In this document: positions 46,411-59,400 of the stretch, piece by piece
Position numbering within the stretch: position 1 is the first letter of the stretch
Layout of the letters: every line of letters starts with the position of its first letter
Assembly: GCF_037392515.1 (NCBI RefSeq)
Contig: NC_090290.1
Span: forward strand, 19,977,753-20,041,752
Source: Haliotis asinina
Lineage: Eukaryota; Mollusca; Gastropoda; Lepetellida; Haliotidae
Direction: 5' to 3'
Length of the DNA stretch: 64,000 nucleotides
Notes under the pieces: generated by a model
What the model was told of the DNA's origin: nothing
The model's input: only the letters and a program-made list of their open reading frames with translations
The model's database searches: none
Program-made: the position numbers and the translations under genes

Positions 46411-47989
46411 CATAGTATGCCAGGACTGTATCAAGCATGCCAATTTGAAACTGCCAATGTGAAGATTCTCCATTGTTTCAAATTTTTGTGTTGTTCTTCC
46501 CAGAAAAGCGTTTGTGTCTTTTTTTGTATCTTTTGTCTTTGTATACCATGATTATTGTCTACTTCATCTTCCTTTATTTTTTCTTTTTTTTGTTTTCAGT
46601 GTTTCGCTATAAATCATGTCACCCCGTGTCATGTGAAATACATGTATCAAAGTACAACAAACGTGTTTACACATATTAGTTAGTTACGTTCAGTTAGTGT
46701 GTGGGGTTGCCTCTATTTACCGTTCTACCAGAACACACTGCCCTGCACGTTATAACGGCATGTATGATTATGGCTGATATTAAACAATACAGACCTGCAG
46801 TGGGTTATTTGGCAGTAAATTGCATTCACGTCTAGCAATCCGATTTGTTAAATCAAAACCCAATTTTACGTTATTGTGTCTCTACAGTTCTCACATATCT
46901 GTAATTGCCTTAAAATAATAATTTGATTTTACGCGGTTTGAAAGGCAACATCTATTTATAACTTCTTGACTCAGAATTTCGGTCTTATTCGTCTAAGAGA
47001 AACCTTGTTGCACGCAGACGTCCACAGTGCAGATGTAACAACAGCTGCATACCATTCAAGAAAGATAGGCAAACTCATGGTGGCGAAAACCGACGCCTCG
47101 ACAAAAGCCTGCTGACAGCAGCTCAGCATGTTGTCATCCCATGTATAGCTACAGTATGTCATCTCAACTTAGGACTTGTGATTGATGACAGTCGGCTTTT
47201 AATATACGCGTAGGCAGATTGCATTACCACACTGGCCGAGTCTGAATGCTATACCGTATTTACTGAGTGTGTACGGTACCAATGAAACGACTCTAAAATC
47301 AAAGTTAATTCACTTCAGAAGTACAGCTAACCCAAGGTCCGCTCATGCGTTTCAGTATGGTGATCACATGGTAACTGTTACTGACTGAGCATCTCGACTA
47401 TGATCAAATGATTAGAGCAACAGCATCTTCAGCAAGTAGAGCCCTGTGTCTTCTTATTTCAAAACGTAAGTCTCTTAAAGGATTGAACCATACTTTTACC
47501 ATACTTACCCACTCGATGGTGTAGAGAGCACCCAACCACGGAACCAGCTTATGGGAAACCTCGGGGCATACGTGTATAGTAACCGTGCAGCACAGAGCAA
47601 CACCTCCCTTCCAAGGTGTTGGGAAATGTGCCCCAAACAACGCCTCCAGAGGAGATATGGGACAGGTGCTCGCGGTCGTCCTGCCGTCTTCATCTCGTTG
47701 CGGGAAGGAATTGTGTGTATGGGCATTAATATCTTTAAATGCATTTTTACAGATTTTTATAGATCTCTCCATTTTATTACCTATTTTAATATTATGTGTT
47801 AGTAGCATTTTACAACACTTTTGTCTTGTTCATATACATACATCTATAACATAATCAGTTTATGTCTCCCGTAGCTCTATTAAAAGTGGCTCATTATATA
47901 TATTTTTATTTTCATAGTTTTATGTGTGCACACTTCTAATTATGTAATGAGATGAAACTATCTGTCTGTCTGTCTGTGAAAAGTAATCT
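46411..47989. other. Intergenic, with one unexplained 134-codon minus-strand frame
   Basis: Minus strand 47808-47404 is open for 134 codons and includes PISPLEALFGAHFPTPW and RDLRFEIRRHRALLAEDA. I find no motif, signal or splice context, and the overlapping plus frames at 47551-47854 are equally open because the segment is GC-rich. Left uncalled as a gene. Confidence 0.35.
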
Positions 47990-49280
47990 ACACGCAAAGC
48001 ATCTGGACAACGAGCAGATAAAAGCGATGCGTGCTGAAACTGAATCTGTCTGTAACTCGGTCGACCTGAACGTATGTACACTGCTGTCGTCGGTGACGTC
48101 CTTCGGGAACATCGAACACAAATTGATTACGTTTAAGTGTTGCATGATTCTAAACAGATTATATCAGAACCAACCAGAATTACATCACATTCAAGTACCC
48201 TAATAGATTTTTGTTTCGAATATTAAATCTTGACCCTGCAGTGACCATTGTCCAATATCTGTGACCATCAAAATATCATTTCCCCTCACTATAAAGTGTA
48301 AGAGAAAACATTAGGACTATTCTTTAGCTGATATAGGAAGTATGATCAGGTGTCTCGAGATACTGACGGTGAAAATTTATTTTCATCCAATAATATAGAT
48401 AGGATTGCAACCGATTTAACTTCCCCAATGACGGCAATGTGCGAAGAACATACATCAAGTAAGACTGTCACTATTTTACCCGCAGATCCGCTTTGGATGA
48501 CGACTCAAATACGATCTCTAATTCGGAAACGTAATTATTTACATAAGAAATGTTACATCGAAATAAATAAAGTTACTTCCGCTATCAGAACTGCTAAACA
48601 AATATTCGTCTCTGAAATTGATGATTATGTTAATACCTCGCTCGGGACCAAAACGTGGTGGCGTCTGACTAACTCGCTCATAAAATCACGCCACAAAGAC
48701 AATCAATTTCGAACAACTATTTTCAACGATACAGTCTATAATGATCCCTAAGAAATAGCAAATGTTTCAAACAACCGCTCAATACCGCTACTATTGTACA
48801 TCTAATTCGTTGTAACTCGATATTAACTAACATCACTCAAACTCGAGAGATATTTAATTTAATGTCAGAGATAATGTCAAGAGATAACGATTTACCAACA
48901 TATTTACAATAAGGATACATGCCAGGAAATTACACTCAAATCAATAAACAAATCAATGAACTTGTTTGTATGATTACATAGCAAGCCCTTGACGAAAGAG
49001 CTTAAAAAGTGTTCTGGAATATACGAATTATTTATGAAGTGAAAACGTATGGTATCCAAGGCGAACTATTTAAAGGGTGTGAAAGTTATTTTGAAATTAG
49101 AGGGCCACGGGTAACAATCAACGGGCCTAAATCCGAAATGAAACATTTACTAGCTGGAGTGCCTCAGGGCTCTGTCGTTGAGCCACTTATATTTCTCTTA
49201 TACATCATTGATATTGGTTGTGATACCGCCAATAACAATCGCCTCTTTATGGATGACACCCTTCACTATATGTGGTAACC
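47990..49280 (+). mobile_element. LINE relic (endonuclease end plus reverse transcriptase)
   Basis: Plus strand. At 48150-48300 the end of an AP-endonuclease domain is readable: QIISEPTRITSHSSTLIDFC, then CSDHCPISVTIK, with the catalytic SDH. At 48350-48751 comes the linker: KTVTILPADPLWMTTQIRSL and IRKRNYLHKKC, then TWWRLTNSLIKSRH. At 49045-49278 part of the reverse transcriptase follows: YGIQGELFKG, LLAGVPQGSVVEPLIFLLY and FMDDTLHY for the FADD box. About 250 bp between linker and RT are missing or scrambled, with stops and frame changes, so it is dead. The Jockey/CR1-like clade is likely. Confidence 0.82.
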
Positions 49281-49989
49281 TACTCATGGATGGAACAATT
49301 ATTCAAAGTGACTGTACATGTAATGATCACTCTAATGATATTGCACGTAAGGTTCGCCCTATGATAAGTTGTCTGAGGATTTTTTAATACTGATTATTAC
49401 GTAAAACATTGATGAATATTATGTCTTGTTTCAGGAGATTTTGACGGCAGCCGCCTCACACGTGTGAATTCAATTCATTCTTCCAGTCCAGTCACAGCTA
49501 AATCTCGTTTTTTATCCCCCCGTAACGTTTAAATATTGCGTTAAAATGGACTCCTTGACATACTTGTCTTTTCCGCAGCAGAACTTTAACACCATTCACT
49601 ATTTCTTCCCAAAAAAGGAACACAGATAGGTCTGCTGTTGCAGTGTTGCCGTTTGGTGGTTTTGGATTTCTGAATAACATATATCTTTGTGTCTCCATGA
49701 CAACAAGTTTGAATTCGACTGAAATTAATTGTAGTGTTCTTTTCCGGATCAAGCCATTCACTATTTCGTCACCACATTTGACACACAGTCTGGTAGAATA
49801 CTGACGCTTTTTGGTAGATTTGGATTCTGAATAAAATAGTTTTGCCTTTCCATGCCAACAGTTTTGACTTTGAGTGAAATTAGGGTTGGTGCTATTCTCA
49901 TTAGAACCATTCCTTATCTCCTCATGTAACTTCTCACATACACAGTTTTGGGGTTGAACTGGTGTTTTTGGTAGTTTTTGACTTCTAAA
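49281..49989. other. Intergenic with a weak internal repeat
   Basis: From 49560 to 49960, phrases such as 'caccattcactatttc', 'ttggtggttttggatttctg' and 'ttcgactgaaattaa' recur about three times at 125-130 bp spacing. A degenerate tandem repeat, otherwise nothing recognised. Confidence 0.45.
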
Positions 49990-50135
49990 TAAAATAGCTT
50001 TTCGCGTTGAAGCGTTCGCTCTTCAGACAGACACCTGGATTCGATTCTTCAGATGGGTACTGTATGTGAAGCCCATTTCTGGTTTCCGCTGTCGTGATTG
50101 AATATTGCTAAACGTTGCGTAAAACCATAATCGCC
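49990..50135 (+). mobile_element. tRNA-derived SINE (family 1)
   Basis: 'gcgttgaagcgttcgctctt', B-box region 'ctggattcgattcttcag', 'tgtgaagcccatttctggtt', 'gaatattgctaaacgttgcg', 'taaaaccataatcg'. Confidence 0.78.
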
Positions 50136-50199
50136 CATCGTGGATATTGTCTAAATTGATGAGTGTTAATTGATGTTTGTTTCGTTTGACTCTTATGAT

Positions 50200-50400
50200 G
50201 TTCAGATGTATACCGGAGGTCGGTAGATAATCGCGTCTGGACGAGACATGTGATCAACAGCATGAGCATCGATCTACGCAACTGGGATAGGATGAACTGT
50301 GTCAACAAAATTAGCGAGTCTGACCGCCCGACCCCCTTAGTCGCCTCACATGGATTACCGAACATCAGTTCTAACCTGTATCTGAACTGGATCTGAAATC
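50200..50400 (-). mobile_element. Diverged family 2 SINE
   Basis: 'aatcgcgtctggacgagaca', 'catgagcatcgatctacgca', 'gtcaacaaaattagcgagtc', 'cccttagtcgcctcac'. Confidence 0.78.
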
Positions 50401-50939
50401 TGTTCCTAGTTTGGTGATGGTATTGGCATTATGAGACGTGTCTCCCGGTGCGGGATGGTGATTTCAGACACATGGCTGAGTCTCGATCGATGGCGATACG
50501 TGGTATTTGTCGATCTGGTGGTAACACGTTGTGCTTGGCGATCTCAGTAAACCCAATATCTCTGTATGATGTACAATGCATCAGTGTAGCCACACAATAA
50601 AGGCATGAGGGCCAGCGAGACAAGGCTATATGGCCGCAATTAATTAGTATACACAAATGGTGACTGCGTGGTCAAAATGTCGATACCTGTACTTCACCTT
50701 TAGTGCCATTTTGTTACTCATTGATGTAAAACGTATATCTCATGACATTCGTAATTAATACGGAACAATGCATTGATAAATTCACATACTGGCATCCGTT
50801 TGATTCCCAAACTTTTGCAGGTTGTAAACATGTGACCTTTAATAGACAAACTATTGTGCTAGCTCTTGAAAGTAGTATTAATCCAAAACGCCCCACAACC
50901 TATATCTGCGATTTCCAGTTCAACTAATATCCATTATGC
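50401..50939. other. Intergenic, nothing recognised
   Basis: Short overlapping frames on both strands only. Confidence 0.45.
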
Positions 50940-51050
50940 CCGTTGAGATGCGATGAAATTTATCAACCAAGTCAGCGAGCCTGCCACTTGATTGAATTAC
51001 TCGCATCGTGGGTTCCTGAAGACCAATTCAAACCTGGATCTTCAGGGCTT
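50940..51050 (-). mobile_element. Family 2 SINE fragment
   Basis: 'tcaaccaagtcagcgagcct', 'atcgtgggttcctgaagacc', 'tcaaacctggatcttcaggg'. Confidence 0.68.
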
Positions 51051-51204
51051 GTCATTATGCACTGATGGCAATTCTGTGTGAGTGGAACTACTCACACCAA
51101 CAACATCTTACGACAATTTCATGCTGCTTAAAATCTGCGACCTCCATAAAAATGTTAACACCAATATGTCTTGCATCTTCCACCTGCCATCTGCTGATTA
51201 TCAT

Positions 51205-51320
51205 AAACAGTGCGGTTGGGTAGCCCAGTAGTTACAGCGTTCGTCACGCCGAAAACCCGAGTTTGTTTCTCCACCTTGGCAAATTGTGTGAAGCCCATTT
51301 CTCATGGACTGTTATATGCA
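51205..51320 (+). mobile_element. tRNA-derived SINE (family 1), 5' half
   Basis: 'gtgcggttgggtagcccagt' with A box 'tagcccagtag', 'cgttcgtcacgccgaaaacc', 'tgtgtgaagcccatttctca'. The tail is absent. Confidence 0.75.
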
Positions 51321-51363
51321 TCTCTCCTGTTACACACACTTTTACACCCAATACATGCGTTTA

Positions 51364-51364
<1 letters not shown>

Positions 51365-51444
<80 letters not shown>
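51365..51444. repeat. (AC)n microsatellite
   Basis: Uninterrupted CA run of about 80 bp. Confidence 0.97.
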
Positions 51445-51447
<3 letters not shown>

Positions 51448-52129
51448 TTAGATATTACAACATGAAAAGCCTGTTACTGATATCGTTAATATCACCAACT
51501 GAATTGCTTATATATATACCTATATGAACAAAAAGTCATGATATCAAAATAAGATTTAGTATCTTTAAAAGACATAAGTAATTTAATTCCCGTTAATTTC
51601 CACACCAGTATTTTATTCCAAAGGGCAATATATTTGAAATGATTTTTCGCTCGTTTCTATCATAAATTTCCAATGTTACATGTAGCGTATATACCTATGC
51701 TTTATGTATGATACAGGAAATCAATAAAAGCGGTAAAAATGTAACCTAATGGGGTACATTGAGTGTAATAAAGTATGTGTTCCAGGTCTATGACTGACAT
51801 GAACCAATATAATAATAATAAGAAGAATAATGATCTTGTGGTTTCGGTTCTTTCAGTCTTGTTATGTTGCGACAATTGAATACACACACAAACGTGATTT
51901 ATTCGGGTGTACACTTCATCTGTAGTGTACACAGTTTAGCACATTTTTTCAGCACTCGCCTGGATTCGAACCACACTGCAAAGGTCAAGTATCTACAGCT
52001 TAGAAGTCCAGCGACAAAACCTAGTCAGTCACATCGGCTTCCATAAAAATGGACACTAGTCGTGTATAGTCAAGGTTGCATACAATGTACACCACTCTAA
52101 CAAGTATTACAGTTGACATGGGGTCCATC
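51445..52129. other. Intergenic, nothing recognised
   Basis: AT-rich; no coding, splice or transposon signal seen. Confidence 0.45.
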
Positions 52130-52283
52130 GGAAAGTGAGTGAGTATGGTGCCACACCGCTTTTATCAATATCCCAGCGGACAGGGGACACCAGAAATGGG
52201 CTTTCCACATTGCACCCTTGTATGGAATCGAACCCCGGCCTTCGGCGTGACGCGACACCGCTAAGCTACCCACCGCCCATCCA
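52130..52283 (-). mobile_element. Full-length tRNA-derived SINE (family 1)
   Basis: Minus strand: tail 'gtgagtgagtatggtgcc', 'gacaccagaaatgggctttc', B-box complement 'ggaatcgaaccccgg', 'cttcggcgtgacgcga', A-box complement 'ctaagctaccca'. One of the best-preserved family 1 heads. Confidence 0.87.
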
Positions 52284-52409
52284 TGGCAAAGGTATTTATA
52301 AGATGTCCCCAATTACGCACACTTTATTGAGAAGTACAATATGAAACATAACCTGTTCTATTTTTGTTTGACCACTTGAGACTGCCATTGTGTATTCATA
52401 GCTTCCGCT

Positions 52410-52560
52410 GTGAGTGAGTGAGTTTGGTTTTACGCCGCTGCTAGCAATATTCTGGCAATATCACGGTGGGAAATAGGCTTCAAACATTACACCCATGTCG
52501 GGGATCGAACCTGGGTCTTCGACATGACGAGGGCACAATTTAACCATTAGGCTTCCCCAT
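52410..52560 (-). mobile_element. Full-length tRNA-derived SINE (family 1)
   Basis: Minus strand: 'gtgagtgagtgagtttggtt', 'ttacgccgctgctagcaata', B-box complement 'gggatcgaacctggg', 'cttcgacatgacga', 'aatttaaccattaggct'. Confidence 0.87.
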
Positions 52561-54559
52561 CACACCACTTCAGGCTTCTACGATCTGTAAAAATTTGGTT
52601 AACATGAGTCCACTGGGAATTAATTTACATTGTGAGAAATATTTTTCATGCATTCGTAGCTATATATTTTGTATTCACGTTCATGTCACATGTACTAATT
52701 ACTCCCTGGAAAGACACTACAAATATTTGGTCTGATCGTGACACTCGACGGAGCAGATTCACTGGGAGTCGACGTCTGGCACTCAACACAGAATTTCCTG
52801 TTACGTTCAAAGGCACAAACAGTATCATACTATTATAGTGTTATACAAAAAACTATATACTTGTGATCCAGAAACTTACTGTAAATTCATATACGCTTGA
52901 GCATGTGTTGAATGATCAATCGCGGTTCAGACACCGGATCCTTTAAAACACATATTAACGCGTCCTGGAAAAAGGCAAAATGCAACACCAACCACATGTT
53001 GGATTTTAATCATTAGAATGACTAACAATGATGCATTAACCTTGACACAAAGTCCGTAAACACAACGTTAATTTGTAAACAACTGAATGTTCTGGTCTTA
53101 TTGTTTTCCATGGTCCCACTGCAACAGGGCACAGCTGGTAAACTTGTTTTGTTTCGAGGTTGCTCTTGGTCAATTTCATATAAACGTTTCGGTCGATTTG
53201 TGTATGGATATCAACACGGAATTGATATTCTTGTGGAAACCTGGATGAGTCCTGACGCGGGGAATATTCTCGGAAAAAGAATGCGGTAGGAGGCAGACCC
53301 AACAACCTTTCTTTGCATTAGTTTCAAGAGGAGTGATTACAACGATAAACTATCTTGATAACCACATGTAAGTACAGCATATTTGTTTTCTGCAAACACT
53401 ATTTATGGTTTTCTTTGCAGAATTCTTTACATAAAGATTATATTTATGTCCAAAGCAAAGGCGATGTATTATGTTTGAATCTTTTTTCTGTCCATATGTG
53501 ACAGAAATAATCTACATAATCTAATGACAGATAATCTACTGAAATGTGTTGTCATTTCCATTTACTTCAAAAAGTGTGTTTTCTGTCTGTAGAAAAAGTG
53601 GCGTTGCCCATTATTCATATGTAATAGTACCAGCGTTTGAAACGGTTCAGCGCCGATTGTCATTGTATCGAGCAGGCAGTTTCAAATATGTGCAGACTCT
53701 TATTGCCTATAGTAAAGTATTTTGCGATTATTTTTTCAACTGGAATGTTCTCCTTTCTTTTTCTTTAATAACGTTTGGGAATCATCAACGATCCATCATG
53801 GTACGATAACTTACAGTTTCACTTAGTGGTATTTCAGCGCATTGACCTTACGTCTCATTGTCCCAGTCAAACAAACAAAAAAAACCCCGTAGCCTTCGCT
53901 TCATTTGGTAGAAACACTGTGGAACCGTGAACAATGTAGTCTATTGTGTTTTATTGGTTTGACGTAACCCATGTGGGCCTGCAGATTTCATTCAGGTAGC
54001 AGCAGCCCTCGATGGCCAGCTGGTAAATGAAATCATTGCAAACACTGAATGTTACACGATGACTATGAAAAGAAACGTTTGAATATGTCTGTATCCCATG
54101 TCGGAGGCCATTGTTTGGGCTTTTTTAGTTTTGTTGTTGGTTTGTTCTTTTCTACTTTTTGCATTTTTTTTCTGAATTAATTTACATTGCGATGGTAATG
54201 GTTATCGACTATTTATATAGGGCATATATCCATGTCTGTGGCATGTTGAAAATACACGTTGTTCACCTAGAACTACTTTCGTCACAAGATCAGAGAATCC
54301 CATTCCATGTTGAGTGGACACCTTTATAAGCCAAAATGTATTTCTTATGTAATTTTAGCGGGATTTTCTTCTTCTATCAGGAATTTTGGGAAACCCATGC
54401 TTGTCGAAAGAGGTCACAAGATTTTATGTCAATGTTAACGTTTGTCTCTTCAATATTTTTCCACGAAACAAAACAAAGAAATGTATAAACTTACGACAAA
54501 GGCATGTCAGTAGTATATCAGGACAAGTTCCCATTCTATGACCAAACCTTTTAGAAATA
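52561..54559. other. Intergenic, nothing firmly recognised
   Basis: Frames on both strands around 53036-53305 are mutually overlapping and lack motifs. A 33-bp SINE scrap 'aaacccatgcttgtcgaaag' lies at 54388-54420. Confidence 0.45.
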
Positions 54560-54775
54560 GTGTTCAACAATCCCTGCTTGTCGTAAAAGGCAATTAACGA
54601 GATCGACGGGTCAGGCTCGCTGATTTGGTTAACACGTGTCATCGTATATCCGTTGTGTAGATCGATGCTCATGCTGTTGATCACTGGATTGTCTGGTCCA
54701 GACTCGATTATCCACAGACCGCTGCCTTATCGCTGGAATAATGCTGAGTGTGGCGCCAAAACATGAACCCAACGT
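54560..54775 (+). mobile_element. Family 2 SINE, 5'-truncated
   Basis: 'caatccctgcttgtcgtaaa', 'gggtcaggctcgctgatttg', 'ctgttgatcactggattgtc', 'gctggaataatgctgagtgt'. The 5' third is missing or separated (scrap at 54388). Confidence 0.82.
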
Positions 54776-55014
54776 TAACCGAATGTAATATGAAGATTCC
54801 CATGTCAACAAGGAATTTTCTCTTGTGCTCCCTGCCCCTGCCCGTGAAGATATCATCAGGCATTTCCTCCAATTTCCCCCATTGAATACTAATATATGTA
54901 ACCAAATCCAACATAGTGTTCAATCTTTTCAACGCATATATACCACAAATGCATTCTTTGTTTCCAGACGTTTGTGATAGCAGTGCAACGTCTTAATGAT
55001 GATAGATCTTCACA

Positions 55015-57093
55015 ATGGTCAACGCTCACTGGTATATGGCCTTTGGCTTGATGACTGGCTTGATGACAACGGTGATAATGCTTGACACCCTGGCGTCACG
55101 TCATACAAAAGTACAGAAGGAAACGCGGAGGGAAGTACCAATAAGGACTTCTGGACAAGCATTCAGAAATCCAGGTATGTTTTTAGTCGTGAAGAACTGG
55201 TCTTCAGTAACGTGTGCTTGCAGTAAGAGGCAATTAACGGGATCGGGTGGTCAGGCTCCCAAACTTGATTAATAAATACTCGTGCGCATGCTGTTGATCA
55301 CTGGTTTGTCAGGTCAGACTCGATTTTGTACGAATCAGTTCCATATAGCTGTAGTATTGCTGTGTGTGTCATGAAACGACACAAAAACAAATCCGAATAG
55401 GTTGTGAATTAAACTCACACACAACCGTGGCGTCTTAATGTGAATGCTTGTAAAATTCCCGTTCTCATTTGTACTTTTCATAACGCACAAAGACATAATT
55501 TCAGGGATCAGACTCTTGTGCTGGATCCTCACTCAACCCTGCAATTTTGCCAACAAGACACGATCAGTGAAAGAAACATGGACGAAGAGATGCGACATTA
55601 CCTTATTCTTCAGCTCAGTGGCCAACAGCGATATACCCACCATTAAGCTGGATGTTCCAGAAGGACGTGAATACTTGGCTGATAAATCGTTTGCAGTATT
55701 AAAGTACTTGCACAGACATTACCACGATAAAGCAGATTGGTTCTACAAGGCAGATGACGACACTTATGTAATAGTAGAAAATCTACGCCACTTCCTTGGA
55801 ATGCAAAACACAAATGGGCTCTATTATTATGGTGAGGTGTTTGACAGGAAGGAGAACGGGGTTTACAACAGTGGGGGTGCAGGCTATGCCCTCGGAAAAG
55901 AGGGTTTGAAAAGGATTGCTTTATTCAGCGACAATGTGGATGCTTGTCATCAAGCGGAAAGTGAAGATGTGAGGGTAGGTGTGTGTCTCAAAGCACTGGG
56001 TATTGATGTAGGAGAGGCAACAGACAGTTTTGGAAGACCCATATTCAACTGGAACAAACCTGTGTCTATTATCCAAGGGGACTGGCCTGATTGGGTGATA
56101 GGGATCGCCTATGTACGGTCGGTAAGTTACCATTTTCAGACAGATTATTTATCTCATGGATATCATTTCATAACTGCTGACCAAGATTAATAATAATTAT
56201 TTGTAATGGAATTATTCTTCAATAGCAACGCCATATGGCATGTTAATAGCAATGTCGAATACAGCAAACAGTGAAGATACTGGCCCTCGAAAAAAACGAG
56301 GGAATATCACTGGATTGTCTGCTCCATACTCGAAGTGTTCACGAAAAACATCGCTCATATGTATTCCACAATCGAGTTCTTATAGATCTGGATAAGGTTT
56401 TGAACCTGGAATCTGTACATACAACAAACAACTGTTACACATTTGGCTTTGTTGGGATTAACGAAATTTTGGATTAGCATTAGTGGTAAGGGCAAACAGG
56501 CATATCTGTTTGGTTAACTTTATGTGTTGTCTCGTTTACTGAGAAGACTTTCCATTTCCATTTTACATATTTTAATGCCTTCAGCCAATAGTACATGCAT
56601 GCTATTTGAAACTTGCGAACGTTGAAGTCTATATTTAATATTTACATGTACGTATACCCCTCAATGTTTTGTACGTGCCATTGCTATTACTAAAACCACA
56701 CGTTTTGTGCAAGGAAACCGATCTTAAATCTGCAGTTTTAAATTCAACGTATATTTAGTGCCTTGCTGTATACTCACGTGTGCTGTCACAGAGCAAATGT
56801 GGGTTTAATCAAGAAAAAGTATTTTTGCCTTCATGTCACTTCTGAATCCATGTCCGCATTAAGTTACGAAACTTAAATACTTAAAGTCAGGTTTCCTATT
56901 TCAGGGTGTTAATGCTGTTAGCCCCGTGGCCGCATCATTTCACTATGTGGGTCCAACTGCGATGCGAATCATGGATTTCTTCTTGTATAACCTGACACTT
57001 CATGGTGAAAATCTCTCAAAAGCAATCTACTCTAATGCTTCATACGACGGTCGACAAATGAGGAAGAGAATTTTAATCAACACTGACTCCTAG
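55015..57093 (+). CDS. C1GALT1-like: Core 1 beta-1,3-galactosyltransferase-like protein, gene B
   Basis: Paralogue of gene A with the same predicted Golgi role. Exons: 55015-55174 (phase 1), 55505-56121 (phase 0), 56905-57093 ending TAG; total 321 residues. A UTR exon begins at 54968 after TTTCCAG. Exon 1 encodes a type II anchor (MAFGLMTGLMTTVIMLDTLA). Exon 2 carries GIRLLCWILT, TWTKRCDITLFFSS, ADWFYKADDDTYVIVENL (DDD at 137-139), YNSGGAGYALGKEGLKR and DWPDWV. Exon 3 carries FHYVGPTAMRIMDFFLYNL and a basic C-terminus. Intron 1 is only 330 bp and is largely a SINE; intron 2 is 783 bp. Compared with gene A, the aromatic residue after ADWF is Y, not L, and the C-terminal exon is 23 codons longer. 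Catalytic motifs are intact, so it looks functional. Possible AATAAA near 57670. The acceptor could be another GalNAc-linked glycan. Confidence 0.88.
55190..55390 (+). mobile_element. Diverged family 2 SINE filling gene B intron 1
   Basis: 'cgtgaagaactggtcttcag', 'aacgggatcgggtggtcagg', 'catgctgttgatcactggtt', 'ccatatagctgtagtattgc'. It accounts for about 60% of the 330-bp intron. Confidence 0.8.
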
Positions 57094-59227
57094 CCGAGGA
57101 AAGGGCCTAAAGAACAACACCTGGTGATCAAGTGATCAACGGTTGATCTACATCAAGGATAAAGTGCTTAGAAGAAAGGAGGTTTTTCTGAAGAAAATGT
57201 TGAAACCCTCAGTGAGATTGTACTTCACAAACTGTAAACAATGTGAATGCAAACAACACATGTGGATCAGGAAGTCTTATGGTATCAAAACTGACTGATA
57301 CAGTACCTATTTTTAGTATGAAAACAGACAGGCAGACACATGTTATAACCCTCTTTGGAACAAAAACTGTCAGTGGATGTTTCAAATTTTAAACATATCC
57401 CTGGTTGCACGTCATTTGGTGATAAAGTGACGCCTGGGTGTGCTGCAATGATACATTAACAGTACCAAACATATTTAAACATACGTAACAAGAGACGATA
57501 CCAATGGCGATGAAACTGATACTCGTATAAGTAGTTTCGACTGCTTGTACGCCTTTGTCAAAACTTGCCGTCTTTTTAAAATGAAATAATCAAATATTCG
57601 ATTACATCTATCTTGATGTATGAAGGGGTTATTATTCATGCTTTATCAGTATTAGCTGGCAGGTTCTTTAAATAAATGTATTGGACATTAAGTCTAGGTG
57701 TCTGGTTGAGATTAAGTGCGGCAACTGATCAAATTGACATTAACCTCACGCTATTTAGCAATGATCTCTGAAATTACTGGCGATACAGTTGGAATTAGGC
57801 ACATAAGTAGGCTACGTCACATCGTACTTCCGGTGACAGCGTTCCATACCCTTTGCAATGGTTTCATGATTACAATAAGGCACCGATTATCCGTGCAGGG
57901 ATAACACTTTCCCTATCTAACCATCTCAAAATTAGCCCACAATTACGATTGTCAACATTTTGAACAAACCCGCCAGCGGTCGCCAGATCTGATTCTTGAA
58001 TATACGCTTGTAAGCGGAAAACTGGTACCGGAAGTAACTGTGTCTCGTCTCTCACATTAGCCGGGAAGCCGGGAACCTGCTCTGTACAGGGAGTAGCGAC
58101 TTGCACGACTTACGCCAGCATCCAGCATCACATCGTTCCTATTGTCCCTACAGCGGCGGGACATGACCTACTAGTTTGGACCCATACTAAGAAATACATG
58201 CAACATGGTCTTGCAGGCTTCTTTAATGGATTACGTGCTTTGCTCACTTAATTACTTAATTACAATAAGAGGCATCTACTCTTCAAAGGCACCAAATCAA
58301 ATTTACTAATAGGTTAAGTGCACGAAAATTGTAAAATTTCGAGCAATGAATACCCAGTGTCCGCTGGAAAATATATGTAGACGTGAGATGCGGGCCGGTG
58401 GGAAAGATTATACAGGGCTTGAGGCGCAATGAGCAAACTAAGCAAACGAAAGATAAACACAAATATCTAGGAAACGTTGATATAGCCTGACTCATGATGA
58501 ATTTAAGGAATACATTGAATGTATGAGATCGCAAAATAGACAGTGAACAAAAACTAAATAAATCCTATATCATAACTGTCAAAATGGCAACAAACAACCA
58601 AGGCATATTCACATCGAAATCCAAGGCCCGTTGTTTTCACGGCGTTAGACAAACAAGCATGGACAAACATGGGTCAAAAGTTCATTTCCTATTGATCACC
58701 TAGCGACATCTGCTTGCTGCTGTATACATCTGCCTTTTTCAAGGTTCGATGGCGGAACGTAAATGTCCACATATATATCGAAATTGATGACAATCCATTA
58801 AGCATGCACCGTACATCTGCACGTCCCAAACTACAGTGTTCAAAATCCTTATCATCCACTGATGATGTGCAATTCTTTAAATATTGTCCTCTTTGTAACT
58901 ATAATAAGACTTGATCAATCAATTATGTTTCTGCAATGTTTCAAAAACAAATCATTCACTCACTATCAGTGAAAGTTTTAACCCGACATATCAGCTGAAC
59001 CAAGGATCTATCTCCTCCAGACTTGGCATATTGTATTTACTGTGCATCGCAGATCTTAAACAGGATACTGGATCACCCGAAGACTCACCTACACGAGAAA
59101 CCCACGTTCTGACTAACGCGACTTATTGTCACTAGATATGTTAAAAGCATTTCAAGATGTCTTCAGGATGTATCGGCGCATGCTCGTGTACTCAATCTTT
59201 GGAAGATCCTGATTTTAAGGATTTTGC
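57094..59227. other. Gene B 3' flank and intergenic
   Basis: The 3' UTR probably reaches AATAAA near 57670. At 57780-58120 the sequence is GC-richer with 'gtacttccggtgac' and 'taccggaagtaac', an ETS-like pair in opposite orientation about 200 bp apart, which could be a promoter. No exon on either strand could be tied to it. Confidence 0.35.
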
Positions 59228-59400
59228 CCCGTGAAGATCCGAGTTGGAAAGGCCATCAGCAACCGGTGCTTGTCGTACGAGGCGACAAACAGGATCGGGC
59301 GGTCAATCATCGTATCCCAGTTGTGAAGATCGATGTTCACGGTGTTGATCACTGGATTGTCTGGTTTAACCATATGGCTGGAGTAACCAACAAGCAAGAA
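59228..59400 (+). mobile_element. Family 2 SINE, 3'-truncated
   Basis: 'cccgtgaagatccgagttgg', 'gcttgtcgtacgaggcgaca', 'gatcgggcggtcaatcatcg', 'gtgttgatcactggattgtc', 'catatggctggagtaac'. Confidence 0.82.

Noticed and set aside
46051-46438. Minus-strand frames rich in His, Thr and Tyr
   Set aside because: Translations of the 70-bp tandem repeat.
47404-47808. 134-codon minus-strand frame
   Set aside because: No recognisable motif, signal, splice context or partner, and plus-strand frames over the same GC-rich stretch are about as long.
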